In this document: positions 17,039 to 26,601 of the stretch, one piece after another
How the letters are laid out: each line of letters opens with the position of its first letter
Numbering within the stretch: the first letter of the stretch is position 1
NCBI GenBank assembly: GCA_025359985.1
Contig: JANYDB010000048.1
Location: forward strand, 34,652 to 98,651
DNA length: 64,000 nt
Direction of reading: 5' to 3'
Origin: Burkholderiales bacterium
Lineage (GTDB): Bacteria > Pseudomonadota > Gammaproteobacteria > Burkholderiales > Usitatibacteraceae
Made by a program: the position numbers and the translations under genes
The notes under the pieces: generated by a model
Database searches by the model: none
Seen by the model: the letters and a program-made list of their open reading frames with translations, nothing else
What the model was told of the DNA's origin: nothing

Positions 17039-20000
17039 ATGAATAGGCTCGCTTGCCCTGTGGGATTTGTTATTGCGTCCAGGTTGCGGCGCGGTATTTT
17101 CCTACTGTCGGCAATAGCGGGGCTCGCATGCACTAACGCGCTGTGGGCGCAGCCCGCGACTGCGACCATGGCAACCCCTGCGTTATCGTTAAGCAACGCG
17201 TTCGGCGATTCAAACAAAACTATTTCAATGCCTGCGCTGTCGCTAACGAATGCGTTCGGCGATAGTATTAAAACGATTGCAACACCTGCGCTATCGCTCA
17301 CCAATTCTTTCGGCGATGCGACCAAGATGATTTCAATGCCTGCCCTAGCGCTCTCCAACGCGTTTGCGGGCGTCATGAAAGATGTTTTATTGCCGCCACT
17401 TCAGTTGACAGCGGCAGGTATTGATACCACGGCTTCTCATTTGCCACCTACGACAACAACACCCAACATACCGGTCGCACCCGGCAATTTTTCAGCAACG
17501 CTGGTGCGTGTCACAGGCACAGCAGCTAACAATTCCGTTAATCCGTTCGAACCCTCAGGGCTTGAAGTGGCGGTTAATGTCGCATTGGGTCGCAGCGTGA
17601 CTGGAGCTAACTTAACGCCATCGCAAATTGTGGCGCTGGCGCCGATTGGCGGCTTCGGGGTGGGTGGTAGTAGTGGCAACAACAGCCGCCGCACGCTGAC
17701 GATTACGTCCGGTACATTACAATCGGCGCAGCTGGGCAAAACATTTAAACCGTTGATGGTGCAAGTTAAGCTGGGCAACGGTTCTGCTGCAGTGCGGGTG
17801 CCGGTCACCTTTACCTTGCCTGTCACAGGCGCAACTGCCAGCCTGGGCCCGCGCCGCGTGATTCTGCCGGTGCTGACCGATAGCAACGGTGTGGCGACAT
17901 TGCCGGATCTGATTGCTATTGGCCAGGCCGGTGCGTTTCGAGTGTTGGTTTCCACCCCGGCATCAACTGCGCCGGTGTACTTTGAGTTGAGCAATACGCC
18001 AGACGGTGCGCCCACTTTGCGGCTGCTGGCTGGTAGCCCGCAGAGCGCGATTATTAATACTGATTTCGTTACTGCACTCAGAGTGCGTGTGACAGATACC
18101 GCCAATAATCCGGTGATGAATGTCGACGTAAAATTTACGACGCCATCTTCACCAGCAGCGGCAACCGCAACATTTGCGGGCATGTCGGGTGCAACCTTCG
18201 TGACCGATGCGAGCGGTGTGGCGACAACATCGTTATTGCATGCGGGCAGTGTGATCGGCGCTTATGCAGTGTCTGCCTCCATCGTGGGCGGCGTAGCGCC
18301 CGTCAGTTTTAATTTCACTAATACGGCAGGTGCTCCCGCCAGTATCGAAATCGATTCTTCTACCGTATCGGGCACACCGCAGTCCACCGTTGTAGCCGCA
18401 CGATTTGCCAACGCGCTGCGGGTTTTGGTGCGGGACGTGGCGGGCAATCCTGTGCCCAATACCGTCGTTAGCTACATAGCACCTGCCAGCGGCGCATCCC
18501 TGCAATTGAGCGCTGGTAATACGGTGCGTATGAGTACGGGGGCCGACGGTATTGCTTCGCTGCCTAACGCCACTGCCAATAATATTGCAGGTAGCTATAA
18601 CGTCATGGCTACCGTATCCGGAGTAACGGCAGGGGTTGCGTTTGCATTAACCAATCGGGCCGATGTGCCCGCGACGATTGATGCAACCAGCGGCACGCCG
18701 CAATCAGCGCGCATTGGTGAGCTGTTTCAGACGCCGATGACCGCCACCGTACGTGATCGTTTTAATAACCGGTTGGCGGGTGTGGCCGTCAGCTTTAGAG
18801 TGACCCCATTGACGGGGCAGCTTGCACAAGGCAATTTTAGTGGCGCTAACATTGTGATCGTCAACACCGATAGCATGGGTGTGGCGAACGCTCCCGCATT
18901 CCGCGCCAATACCGCGCTCGGCATGCACGAAGTACTCGCAACGGTCACCAGCATTGGCATACCGGCACACTTTTCGTTTACCAATATTGTCGGTGTGCCC
19001 GCTTTGATAGTGGCCGATGGCGGTGACAATCAGGCGGCTATCATCAACACTAGCTTTAGCGCCGGTCTGGCGGTGAAAGTATTTGATGCTCAGCGTAACT
19101 TAGTGCCCGGTGTGGTGGTTACTTTCACCGCGCCACCGATGAGTGCGTCAGCAATATTTGGCACCAGCTCTGGCACCAACACTAATGTTACCCGCGTAAC
19201 CACCGATGAAAATGGTCGCGCGGTGTCCCCGATGCCGGTCGCCAATGGCAGCCCAAATCTTTATTATGTTGAAGCCAGCTTTGCAGGCGGTGCCGCACCA
19301 GCTAGATTTCTTCTGACCAATTTGCCGCAGCCGATGCCCACCATCCTCCTTGGCAGTGGTAGTGGGCAAAGCGCGGCGGTGAGCACCCGTTACGCGATTC
19401 CATTGTCAGTGACGGTGCGTCAGTCCAACGGTTCACCCGCATTAAATATATCTGTGAGCTTCACTGCCCCCGCCAGCGGACCTGGGGTGGCATTTGGTGG
19501 CGTGGGCGGCGCGCCGAATGTGACCGTGCTTACCGATGGCTCGGGTGTTGCCACCGCACCGACTGCATTTGCCAATGCCCTGGCTGGATCGTTTGTTGTC
19601 ACCGCAACGGCCGTTAATATTGGCAGCGTGAATTTCAATCTCACCAATACCTCGTTGCCGATTCCGGCGAGTGTTGCCATTTATTCAGGTAGTGGGCAAA
19701 CCACAAATACAAACACGTTGTTTGGACAACCAATGCAGGCGATTGTTCGCAATGCGGCTAATGCGCCTGTGGCTGGCGTGACGGTGTCGTTCATCGCGCC
19801 GGGCAGTGGCGCATCAGGGCTCTTCGGATTGGTGCTCGGTGGCAATGGTGTTACCGATGCTGCCGGCATTGCCACCGCGCCCAGTTTTGCCGCCAACAGC
19901 ATTACCGGAACATATACCGTGGTGGCCAGCGTGATGGGTCTTGCCACTCCAGCTAATTTTATAATGACCAATGGTGTGGTGGCAGGCCTGCCCGCGAGCG

Positions 20001-20953
20001 TGTCCGTTTTTGCGGGGAATGGTCAATTTGCAAAAGTGAACACGGCCTACGCGACCACGATGAAAGCAATCGTGCGTGACGCCAGCAATAATCCGATATC
20101 CGGTGTGACCGTCATATTTACGGCCCCATCAAGTGGGGCGTCGGGCATCTTTAGTGCGAACGGTATTTTTGGAACGCTCAATACGTTTGCGACCACCGAT
20201 GCTGCGGGTGTTGCAACTATTCCAGCCTCTTTTTACGCTAACGCGATCACAGGCTCGTTTGATGTTGTTGCGACCGTTGCGGGCATTGCGACTCCCGCCT
20301 TTTTCAATCTGACGAATCAAGTTGGAACTGCTCTTATTACCTTGTCAATTGTGAGCGGCAACAATCAAACGCAGACTGAGTTTGGATCTTTCTCGTGCTT
20401 GAAAGTGTTGGTAACGAATACCGCGTTGATGGTGGCTGTGCCTGAATTCGATGTGATTTTCAGCGCGCCGACAGCCCTTGGAATTTTTAGTGGCATCGGT
20501 GCACAAACGATCACGGTGAAATCGGATGGATCCGGTGTGGCTTCTGTATGCGACCTGACGGCAGACAGGAATGTGGGCGCTTATGTGGTCTCAGTGTCCA
20601 CTCCGGCCACGGTCCAGGTATTAAATTTTAATGAGGTCGTGACAGCGGGAACGGGCGACCTTTCATTAAATTTTTTAGCGGGGGGCAGCCTGTTTTCTGG
20701 TGGTGGAGCGAGCGTCAGTTTGGTGAATAACTGGAGCAACCCAGTCTCCGGGCTTACCGTGAGCTTTGGCTCATCACCTGGGATGTCGGGTTGCCGATTT
20801 ACTGGCAACACGCTATCGGCCACTGCGGTAACCAATGCAGCAGGACAAGCGGGAGCGTCGTTCAGATGTAGTGAGGCCGGGCCGCACGGCTTTAGTGTCT
20901 CTATTCTGGGCGGACGGTTTTTTGAAAGTACAACAGCCTCTATCGGGCCATAG
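17039..20953 (+). CDS. Giant Ig-like repeat surface protein
   Basis: 1304 residues from ATG 17039 (MNRLACPVGFV); a GTG at 17024 is an alternative. A signal peptide ends near TNALWAQP. Next is an array of four 18-residue units (PALSLTNAFGDS-KTI type, nt 17174-17389). From about residue 220 onward there are about ten Ig-like domains of roughly 100 residues. Each has the pattern SG-x-x-QSA-x-x-x-x-F, then V-x-D-x-x-x-N-P-V-x-x-V-x-V-x-F-x-AP, a TD-x-x-GVA segment, and an x-F-x-LTN end. This resembles the Big_1/invasin type of bacterial Ig domain. Such arrays form long extracellular stalks in adhesins. No LPXTG, PEP-CTERM or autotransporter barrel is present in the same chain. The barrel protein two genes downstream is the obvious candidate anchor. 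Confidence 0.85.
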   Translation: MNRLACPVGFVIASRLRRGIFLLSAIAGLACTNALWAQPATATMATPALSLSNAFGDSNKTISMPALSLTNAFGDSIKTIATPALSLTNSFGDATKMISMPALALSNAFAGVMKDVLLPPLQLTAAGIDTTASHLPPTTTTPNIPVAPGNFSATLVRVTGTAANNSVNPFEPSGLEVAVNVALGRSVTGANLTPSQIVALAPIGGFGVGGSSGNNSRRTLTITSGTLQSAQLGKTFKPLMVQVKLGNGSAAVRVPVTFTLPVTGATASLGPRRVILPVLTDSNGVATLPDLIAIGQAGAFRVLVSTPASTAPVYFELSNTPDGAPTLRLLAGSPQSAIINTDFVTALRVRVTDTANNPVMNVDVKFTTPSSPAAATATFAGMSGATFVTDASGVATTSLLHAGSVIGAYAVSASIVGGVAPVSFNFTNTAGAPASIEIDSSTVSGTPQSTVVAARFANALRVLVRDVAGNPVPNTVVSYIAPASGASLQLSAGNTVRMSTGADGIASLPNATANNIAGSYNVMATVSGVTAGVAFALTNRADVPATIDATSGTPQSARIGELFQTPMTATVRDRFNNRLAGVAVSFRVTPLTGQLAQGNFSGANIVIVNTDSMGVANAPAFRANTALGMHEVLATVTSIGIPAHFSFTNIVGVPALIVADGGDNQAAIINTSFSAGLAVKVFDAQRNLVPGVVVTFTAPPMSASAIFGTSSGTNTNVTRVTTDENGRAVSPMPVANGSPNLYYVEASFAGGAAPARFLLTNLPQPMPTILLGSGSGQSAAVSTRYAIPLSVTVRQSNGSPALNISVSFTAPASGPGVAFGGVGGAPNVTVLTDGSGVATAPTAFANALAGSFVVTATAVNIGSVNFNLTNTSLPIPASVAIYSGSGQTTNTNTLFGQPMQAIVRNAANAPVAGVTVSFIAPGSGASGLFGLVLGGNGVTDAAGIATAPSFAANSITGTYTVVASVMGLATPANFIMTNGVVAGLPASVSVFAGNGQFAKVNTAYATTMKAIVRDASNNPISGVTVIFTAPSSGASGIFSANGIFGTLNTFATTDAAGVATIPASFYANAITGSFDVVATVAGIATPAFFNLTNQVGTALITLSIVSGNNQTQTEFGSFSCLKVLVTNTALMVAVPEFDVIFSAPTALGIFSGIGAQTITVKSDGSGVASVCDLTADRNVGAYVVSVSTPATVQVLNFNEVVTAGTGDLSLNFLAGGSLFSGGGASVSLVNNWSNPVSGLTVSFGSSPGMSGCRFTGNTLSATAVTNAAGQAGASFRCSEAGPHGFSVSILGGRFFESTTASIGP
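17174..17389 (+). repeat. 4 x 54-bp coding repeat (18-residue units)
   Basis: Four tandem in-frame units near the N-terminus of the Ig-repeat protein. Each reads roughly (T/M)PALSLTNAFGDSxKTIx; the fourth has diverged in its second half. Synonymous differences between units show that the protein pattern is kept beyond plain DNA duplication. A partial fifth start (LPPLQL) follows. Confidence 0.85.
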
Positions 20954-20963
20954 CGAGATCATC

Positions 20964-21479
20964 ATGAATCGGTTGGCGTCAATTTTTTTCGTAGCGGGTT
21001 TTTCGCTATTGAGCGCGTTTCAACAGGCCCACGCCCAATTGCAATCGCGCGACTTCCGCGCTTTTAATCCTATTGCTACGCCGGCTGCACCGGCATTACG
21101 ACTCAGCTCACCCCGCGCTGTGCCGCGTGAAGTGGTGGAAAAAGCGGTGCGTGATATTACTAACGCATGGAATAGTGGGCGTCTTGAAGCATATTTGGAT
21201 CGTGATTTTGCCAATGGTTTTCGACTCGAAGATGTGTTTCGCTTTACGTTGCCGCGAGATGCGAAATTAACTGTGCTGAGCATTCGCAGCGTGACTGTGC
21301 TGGATCAGCAAATGCGTCCTGATAGCATCAAGCCCGATCAGCCAGCTAACGTGATGAGCGTAGTGAGCCTGGTGAGCGCAATAGTTGAAACGCAAATTGA
21401 ATTTCTCGATGGGCGCACCGGGTTTGTACGGTTGCCGGGATCAAATGAATTCACGCTGCGTGTAACGGAAGCGTTCTGA
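20964..21479 (+). CDS. Small exported protein, middle gene of the Ig-repeat operon
   Basis: 171 residues from ATG 20964, 11 nt after the Ig-repeat stop; the longer frame into the upstream gene is unlikely. The signal peptide is MNRLASIFFVAGFSLLSAF ending at AHAQ. The mature part has a helix (REVVEKAVRDITNAWNSGRL), then YLDRDFANGFRLEDVFRF, and an alternating beta pattern to the end. No lipobox or membrane segment is seen, so it should be a soluble periplasmic or secreted protein. I do not recognise the family. Its place between a giant exported repeat protein and an outer-membrane barrel, with almost no spacing, suggests a role in export, folding or anchoring. Confidence 0.78.
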   Translation: MNRLASIFFVAGFSLLSAFQQAHAQLQSRDFRAFNPIATPAAPALRLSSPRAVPREVVEKAVRDITNAWNSGRLEAYLDRDFANGFRLEDVFRFTLPRDAKLTVLSIRSVTVLDQQMRPDSIKPDQPANVMSVVSLVSAIVETQIEFLDGRTGFVRLPGSNEFTLRVTEAF

Positions 21480-21480
21480 A

Positions 21481-23649
21481 ATGCGCTTGTATCGATGGTC
21501 ATTTTTGGTCGCGCTGACAATGATTTCTGATGCTTATGCAGCAGCGCCGGAAGTTGCAATACAAGACACGGTGCAGGATTGGCAAATTACGGGTGCCTTA
21601 ACCACACGCTGGGATAGTTATGCTATTAGCGGGGATGCAGAGGTAGCACCGTATAGCAAAACCGGCACGCATTATTACAGCGATCTGGCGGCAGGTTTTG
21701 CGCGGCGTATTTCATCGTATGAAAAAGTTTCTGCACAAATTACAGCCGCCATCAATGAATCCGCTTATCGGGGTAATGAACGCGGCGGTATCGTGCAGCG
21801 CCTGAAAGCAGAGTGGGAGAAGGGCGATACCGCGATCCCGTTTCGTGCCGAAGCGGGCGATATTTTTGCGTTTCAGTCCTTGCGTACTTTACAACGTGGA
21901 CTACGCGGCGCGCAGGTTGAATGGCAGCCTGAAACCTCGTGGGGCAAACGCCAATCGGTGTTGCTGACCGGTGGTACGACTGCTGCATCATATCGAAAAT
22001 CAGACACGACTAATGATCGCTTCGCGAGCGTGGGTTGGCTCATAGAAGAAACCCCTGTGGGCACGTTTAATCTGTCAAACACCTGGGGTAATCGCCGTGG
22101 TGATGTCAACGCGGGCGGGTATTCCCAAGTGGTGACCAGCCTGGGTTTTTTGCAGACGTTTAATCAAAGTTGGCAGCGTGTTTCCGTTCAGGGCGAGCGG
22201 GCCTTGTTTCGCGGTAATCAGGATGGGCAGGCCGAGGTGCATGATCAGGCGAGCTCGTTTTCGCTTGATGGACGCGTTATCAATTGGCCGCTAAATTATC
22301 TGATCCGGTGGGAACGTTACGGGCAGGGCTATCGGCCCAGCGGTGCCGCAGCACCTGCCGATACGGATCAGACAACCCTGCAGGCTTCATGGCGATTTAA
22401 AGGAGGACAAAATTGGGTGGTGCGCTTTTTGCAGGCGCGTGATGGCTGGGATTCAAACCGTGAAATTCGCACCCACACCGCACAGACCACGTTCAGTGGA
22501 CCAGCGCTTAATCATGTGTACCTTAATCTGGATTTTGCGTCCCAGCAACGGGATGGGAAACCCGCCGCGTTTGATCAAACCATCCGTGATCGTATTGAAA
22601 GCGGTCGGGCTGAATTAACTTATTCCTTCCCGGATTCTTTCTGGGGCGGCAGTAATATTCGCACGGGCTTTAGCGGGCGGCGCGCGGCCAGCGAGGTCGC
22701 AAACACCATAAGTTATTCACGCGATTTATTTCTGTTAGCAGGTGTTCCTTTTGAGTTAGGAGGCTTTCGCGGCATGGTCTCGCCTGGTGTAACTTGGCGA
22801 GATCAAACCGATACCACGGGCACGCAAAAAAGTTTTTCGCCAACCTTGCTGCTGTCGGCGACCCGTGATCAACACAGCTTTACCGTTTCGCGTGCGACTA
22901 CCCGGCTCATGTTGACCGACGCTATTACGGATGCATCCGGTAAACAAACCGCGTTTTCATATTCTTACAACGCACGCCAATTTCGCCTCACCATTGATGG
23001 TGAACATATTGATCGCGTTAGCCCATTTGACCAGCGTGCCAGAGGAAGACGGATTGGTTTTTCGATAACGATTCCGTTTGACAGGCCGCCTGGCGGCAAT
23101 GCCGCTGGCATCACGGCGGGCGCTGGCGTGTTTGCGGGAACGAGTTTTAATTTACGCGTGCTGGCACCGGGAACTGAGTTGGCTTCGCTGGATGCGCTCA
23201 CTGCCCAGTTCCGTATGGCGGGATTTTCTACCCAGGGCAACTATCGAGTATCGGAATCGCAGGTGCTCAATCAGGTTACGTTGCGACAACGCGTAGTGGT
23301 GCGCACCGCCAATGACCGCGTCGAGGTGGTAGCGATCGTGATCGATACCGATCCGGGCGCATCCAGCGCGGATGTTCAGCGGCAGTACGAGCGTATTCAG
23401 GAATCCATGTTGCGAGCCTATGGCTCACCCAGCGTTAATTCTGAGCAGGGCAGTTTCAGCCCGCAACTTGTCAATGATCTGAACTCGGGCGTGTTCAGGC
23501 GCGTAATGGAGTGGCGCACCGACAGTGGCATGCTGCGCTTTGGCATCCCCAGACGGCTTGACGGCCAGCTCCGTTTTGAAATTCAGCTTGCACCGCAATT
23601 TAATTCAAGCGTTGAAGTGAATCGCTGGTCACTGGAAGATTTCCGCTGA
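21481..23649 (+). CDS. Predicted outer-membrane beta-barrel protein, last gene of the Ig-repeat operon
   Basis: 722 residues; ATG 21481 follows the previous stop by one base, so translation is probably coupled. The signal peptide ends at DAYAAAP. The body has alternating hydrophobic/polar strands with aromatic edges all along (WQITGALTTRWDSYAIS, YYSDLAAGFARRISSYEKV, SLGFLQTFNQSWQRVSVQG, NHVYLNLDFASQQ), as in a large outer-membrane barrel. After about residue 545 the chain changes to a soluble-looking domain (FNLRVLAPGTELASLDALTAQF; VQRQYERIQESMLRAYG) and ends LAPQFNSSVEVNRWSLEDFR. I do not recognise the family. It could anchor or secrete the Ig-repeat protein; that is inference from the operon. 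Confidence 0.78.
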   Translation: MRLYRWSFLVALTMISDAYAAAPEVAIQDTVQDWQITGALTTRWDSYAISGDAEVAPYSKTGTHYYSDLAAGFARRISSYEKVSAQITAAINESAYRGNERGGIVQRLKAEWEKGDTAIPFRAEAGDIFAFQSLRTLQRGLRGAQVEWQPETSWGKRQSVLLTGGTTAASYRKSDTTNDRFASVGWLIEETPVGTFNLSNTWGNRRGDVNAGGYSQVVTSLGFLQTFNQSWQRVSVQGERALFRGNQDGQAEVHDQASSFSLDGRVINWPLNYLIRWERYGQGYRPSGAAAPADTDQTTLQASWRFKGGQNWVVRFLQARDGWDSNREIRTHTAQTTFSGPALNHVYLNLDFASQQRDGKPAAFDQTIRDRIESGRAELTYSFPDSFWGGSNIRTGFSGRRAASEVANTISYSRDLFLLAGVPFELGGFRGMVSPGVTWRDQTDTTGTQKSFSPTLLLSATRDQHSFTVSRATTRLMLTDAITDASGKQTAFSYSYNARQFRLTIDGEHIDRVSPFDQRARGRRIGFSITIPFDRPPGGNAAGITAGAGVFAGTSFNLRVLAPGTELASLDALTAQFRMAGFSTQGNYRVSESQVLNQVTLRQRVVVRTANDRVEVVAIVIDTDPGASSADVQRQYERIQESMLRAYGSPSVNSEQGSFSPQLVNDLNSGVFRRVMEWRTDSGMLRFGIPRRLDGQLRFEIQLAPQFNSSVEVNRWSLEDFR

Positions 23650-24019
23650 CAAAAATTAGCTAAAAATTAAAACAGCGGCTGGCTGGTCAACATAGCCTTG
23701 TTGTGCGCACCAGAAAATCCCTTCGAGTTTTCCTCTTGATCCATTTTTTAAAGGGGCTTTAATGAGGCTGGGCGAAAGACCAGGAGGGATTTTCGGTGAA
23801 ACAACCAAGATCAACGTAATCCTTTTGATGCCGCATGATTTGAGATCGCCGAAACTATCAGGATCTATCGGTTGCTTAAGGGTCGATACGGTAATCTACA
23901 AGGGGCTTCAAAGAAGCTATTTAACGGCTTCATTTTTCAGCAACCGGTAAAGCAAAACACTGCGCCTCCGTGCTAAAATCGCGTGTTTTCATTTAGTTAC
24001 GTTACCGGAGATTTTTCAC
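23650..24019. other. Intergenic stretch before ndk
   Basis: A 370-base gap. A 62-codon open frame at 23762-23950 has no ribosome-binding site and no recognisable product, so I leave it out. A likely -10 (TAAAAT in GTGCTAAAATCGCG) lies around 23973-23978 and would serve ndk. Confidence 0.45.
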
Positions 24020-24445
24020 ATGGCTGTCGAACGCACTTTTTCTATTATCAAACCCGATGCAGTGGCAAAAAATGTTATCGGACAAATTTATTCTCGTTTT
24101 GAAGGCGCTGGCCTGAAAGTTATTGCGGCCCGCATGATTCATTTGTCGCGTGCTGAAGCCGAAGGCTTTTATGCGGTGCATGCGGCCCGTCCTTTTTTCA
24201 ACGATCTCGTCACCTTTATGATTTCCGGCCCGGTGATGGCGCAGGTTTTGGAAGGCGAGGGCGCTATTCTGAAACACCGTGATTTGATGGGCGCTACTGA
24301 CCCTAAAAAAGCCGCCGCCGGCACGATCCGTGCTGACTTTGCTGATTCGATTGATGCCAACGCCGTTCACGGCTCGGATGCGCCTGAAACTGCCGTAGGT
24401 GAAATTGCTTATTTTTTTCCTGCGCTGAATATTTATTCGCGTTAG
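24020..24445 (+). CDS. ndk: Nucleoside diphosphate kinase
   Basis: 141 residues, the family's standard length. It moves the gamma-phosphate of ATP to nucleoside diphosphates through a phosphohistidine. The start [15 protein letters not shown] is the conserved N-terminus. [18 protein letters not shown] and [20 protein letters not shown] follow, with the active-site His at residue 117, the same number as in E. coli Ndk. It opens the run ndk-rlmN-pilW-rodZ-ispG common in proteobacteria. Confidence 0.99.
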   Translation: MAVERTFSIIKPDAVAKNVIGQIYSRFEGAGLKVIAARMIHLSRAEAEGFYAVHAARPFFNDLVTFMISGPVMAQVLEGEGAILKHRDLMGATDPKKAAAGTIRADFADSIDANAVHGSDAPETAVGEIAYFFPALNIYSR

Positions 24446-24570
24446 TTTGGCGCGAATTTGGCGCGGATTCGGCATAAACGACGGATAATCGGGATAGCGT
24501 AGCTCATATTGGCTGCGCGGCAGGGTTGTTTTAATTTATAACCTTTAGCGGAGCTGGAAAGTAAATCCCC

Positions 24571-25683
24571 ATGGCCGTCCCCCAATCTGTACAAGGCGAT
24601 AAACCGAACCTCTTGGGCATGACCTTGCCTGAGATGACGCGGTTTTTCGCTGAGCTGGGTGAAAAGCCGTTTCGTGCAAAACAGGTATTTCGCTGGATTC
24701 ATCATTTCGGCGTCGATCATTTTGAGTCAATGACCGACCTCGCCAAATCGTTGCGCGAAAAATTGCCAACAGTGACAACGATTACGCCACCCAAGCTTAT
24801 GACCTCTCAGGAATCTAAAGACGGCACGCGTAAATGGTTGCTGGACGTGGGTACGGGCAATGGCATTGAAGTCGTGTTTATTCCGGAGGATGATCGCGGC
24901 ACGCTGTGTGTTTCCAGCCAGGTCGGCTGTGCTCTGGATTGCACTTTTTGCTCGACCGGCAAACAAGGTTTTAACCGCAACCTGACTAGCGCTGAAATTA
25001 TTGGTCAGCTGTGGTGGGCCAATAAAGCGATGGGACGCAACCCGAAAGATGAGCGCATTGTCAGCAATGTGGTGATGATGGGCATGGGTGAGCCGCTGGC
25101 CAACTTTGATCCGGTGACCAACGCGATGGATATCATGCTCGATGATCATGGTTATGGTCTGTCGCGCCGTCGCGTGACTTTATCAACCTCCGGCATCGTG
25201 CCGAATTTGATTCGCCTCAAAACCCGTTGCCCGGTGGCGCTGGCGGTATCGCTGCATGCGCCTAATGATGAGCTGCGAGATATATTGGTGCCGATCAATC
25301 AGAAATATCCGCTCACAGAATTGTTCGCGGCGATCAAAGATTATCTTGAGGCCGCACCGCGTGATTTTGTAACCTTTGAATACGTGATGCTAAGCGGGGT
25401 AAATGATTCTGTGCAGCAGGCGCATGAGCTGGTCAAGCTAGTAGCCGACATCAAGTGCAAAATAAATTTAATTCCGTGGAATCCGTTCCCGCAGGCCGAC
25501 TATCAACGCTCCAGCAATAATGCGATACATCGTTTCCGTGAAGTGCTGCAAAATGCCGACTTGATTGTGACCATCCGCAAAACCCGTGGTGATGATATTG
25601 ATGCGGCCTGTGGTCAATTGGCGGGTCAGGTTGTTGATAAATCCAATCGTAAAACCATTGCTTTAAAATCCATCCCGGCATAA
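24571..25683 (+). CDS. rlmN: Dual-specificity 23S rRNA/tRNA adenine C2-methyltransferase
   Basis: 370 residues from ATG 24571. This radical-SAM enzyme methylates A2503 of 23S rRNA and A37 of some tRNAs. The CxxxCxxC iron-sulfur motif is GCALDCTFC with Cys120, 124 and 127. The [12 protein letters not shown] region, [14 protein letters not shown] and [13 protein letters not shown] are typical of RlmN. Cys347 in DIDAACGQL is the C-terminal catalytic cysteine. Nothing is missing, and pilW follows after 19 bases. Confidence 0.98.
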   Translation: MAVPQSVQGDKPNLLGMTLPEMTRFFAELGEKPFRAKQVFRWIHHFGVDHFESMTDLAKSLREKLPTVTTITPPKLMTSQESKDGTRKWLLDVGTGNGIEVVFIPEDDRGTLCVSSQVGCALDCTFCSTGKQGFNRNLTSAEIIGQLWWANKAMGRNPKDERIVSNVVMMGMGEPLANFDPVTNAMDIMLDDHGYGLSRRRVTLSTSGIVPNLIRLKTRCPVALAVSLHAPNDELRDILVPINQKYPLTELFAAIKDYLEAAPRDFVTFEYVMLSGVNDSVQQAHELVKLVADIKCKINLIPWNPFPQADYQRSSNNAIHRFREVLQNADLIVTIRKTRGDDIDAACGQLAGQVVDKSNRKTIALKSIPA

Positions 25684-25702
25684 CAAAAATAGGAGAATTA
25701 AT

Positions 25703-26479
25703 TTGAAACAGTTTTTGTTAAATTTTTTGTTGGTATCAGGTACTGCGATTGTGATCAGCGGCTGCGTATCAACCACCAGCGTTGTAAGTAAACTGCCTGA
25801 TCAACCCGCAAAATCAGATCCACTTTATCGTGCGCAAATTCACACCGAGCGCGCGGCCGAATATTATCGCCTGGGTAAAATGGCGGTTGCGCTGGAAGCG
25901 GCCGAGCAGGCCATCGCCGCCAATAGCAACTACGCGCCTGCGCACAATATGCTGGGTATTATTTATATGGAATTACGCCAGGATGCCAAGGCGCAGCAGG
26001 CCTATGAGCAGGCGCTCAAGATTGCGCCCAACGATTCAGAAACCTTAAATAATTTGGGCTGGTTTATCTGCGAACGTCAAAGCCCGGCTAAAGCGATGCC
26101 GTATTTTGAACGGGCGCTGCAAAACCCGATTTACGCCACCCCTGAGCAGGCGCTGTTTAATTCAGGTGTTTGTGCGCGCCGAATAGGGGACACTGCGAAA
26201 GCCGAAATGCAGCTAACGGCGGTCTTGCAGCAACAACCTAATTTTGCGCGGGCGATGGCTGAGTTGGCAGAAATACGTTTTAGTCAGGGCCGGTTCAAGG
26301 AGGCGGAAAATCTGTTGGCCAGGCATAATCAGCTGGTGCAAGCGCCCGGCGTAGGGGCGTTATATCTCGGTGTAAAAATCGCCCGTGTGCAAGGCGATAA
26401 AATGGCTGAGGCCAGCTATATTCAGCAATTGCGTCGCCGCTTCCCCGACGCGCCCCAGACCCGACAGGCGCTGGAGTAG
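25703..26479 (+). CDS. pilW: Type IV pilus biogenesis/stability lipoprotein PilW (PilF), TPR protein
   Basis: 258 residues. The start is TTG 25703, supported by AGGAG 8-12 nt upstream. A lipoprotein signal ends at the lipobox ISGC (Cys about residue 21). TPR units follow from about residue 45 (AEYYRLGKMAVALEAAEQAI, AHNMLGIIYMELRQDAKAQQAYEQAL, ETLNNLGWFICERQSPAKAMPYFERAL). PilW/PilF helps the PilQ secretin assemble in the outer membrane. The position between rlmN and rodZ is the classical one. No other pilus genes are in the window. Confidence 0.93.
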   Translation: MKQFLLNFLLVSGTAIVISGCVSTTSVVSKLPDQPAKSDPLYRAQIHTERAAEYYRLGKMAVALEAAEQAIAANSNYAPAHNMLGIIYMELRQDAKAQQAYEQALKIAPNDSETLNNLGWFICERQSPAKAMPYFERALQNPIYATPEQALFNSGVCARRIGDTAKAEMQLTAVLQQQPNFARAMAELAEIRFSQGRFKEAENLLARHNQLVQAPGVGALYLGVKIARVQGDKMAEASYIQQLRRRFPDAPQTRQALE

Positions 26480-26601
26480 TCCTGGCCCTAGCCATTACAT
26501 CCACTTGCAACATTAAAAGCGGCTGACCACAGCCAATTACTATCGCTTTATTCAGCTTTATTTATGAACGCAAAAATCCACGTAACCCAAGGCAGAATCC
26601 G

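Noticed and set aside
23762..23950. 62-codon plus-strand open frame before ndk
   Set aside because: There is no ribosome-binding site, no family match, and the frame is short enough to occur by chance.
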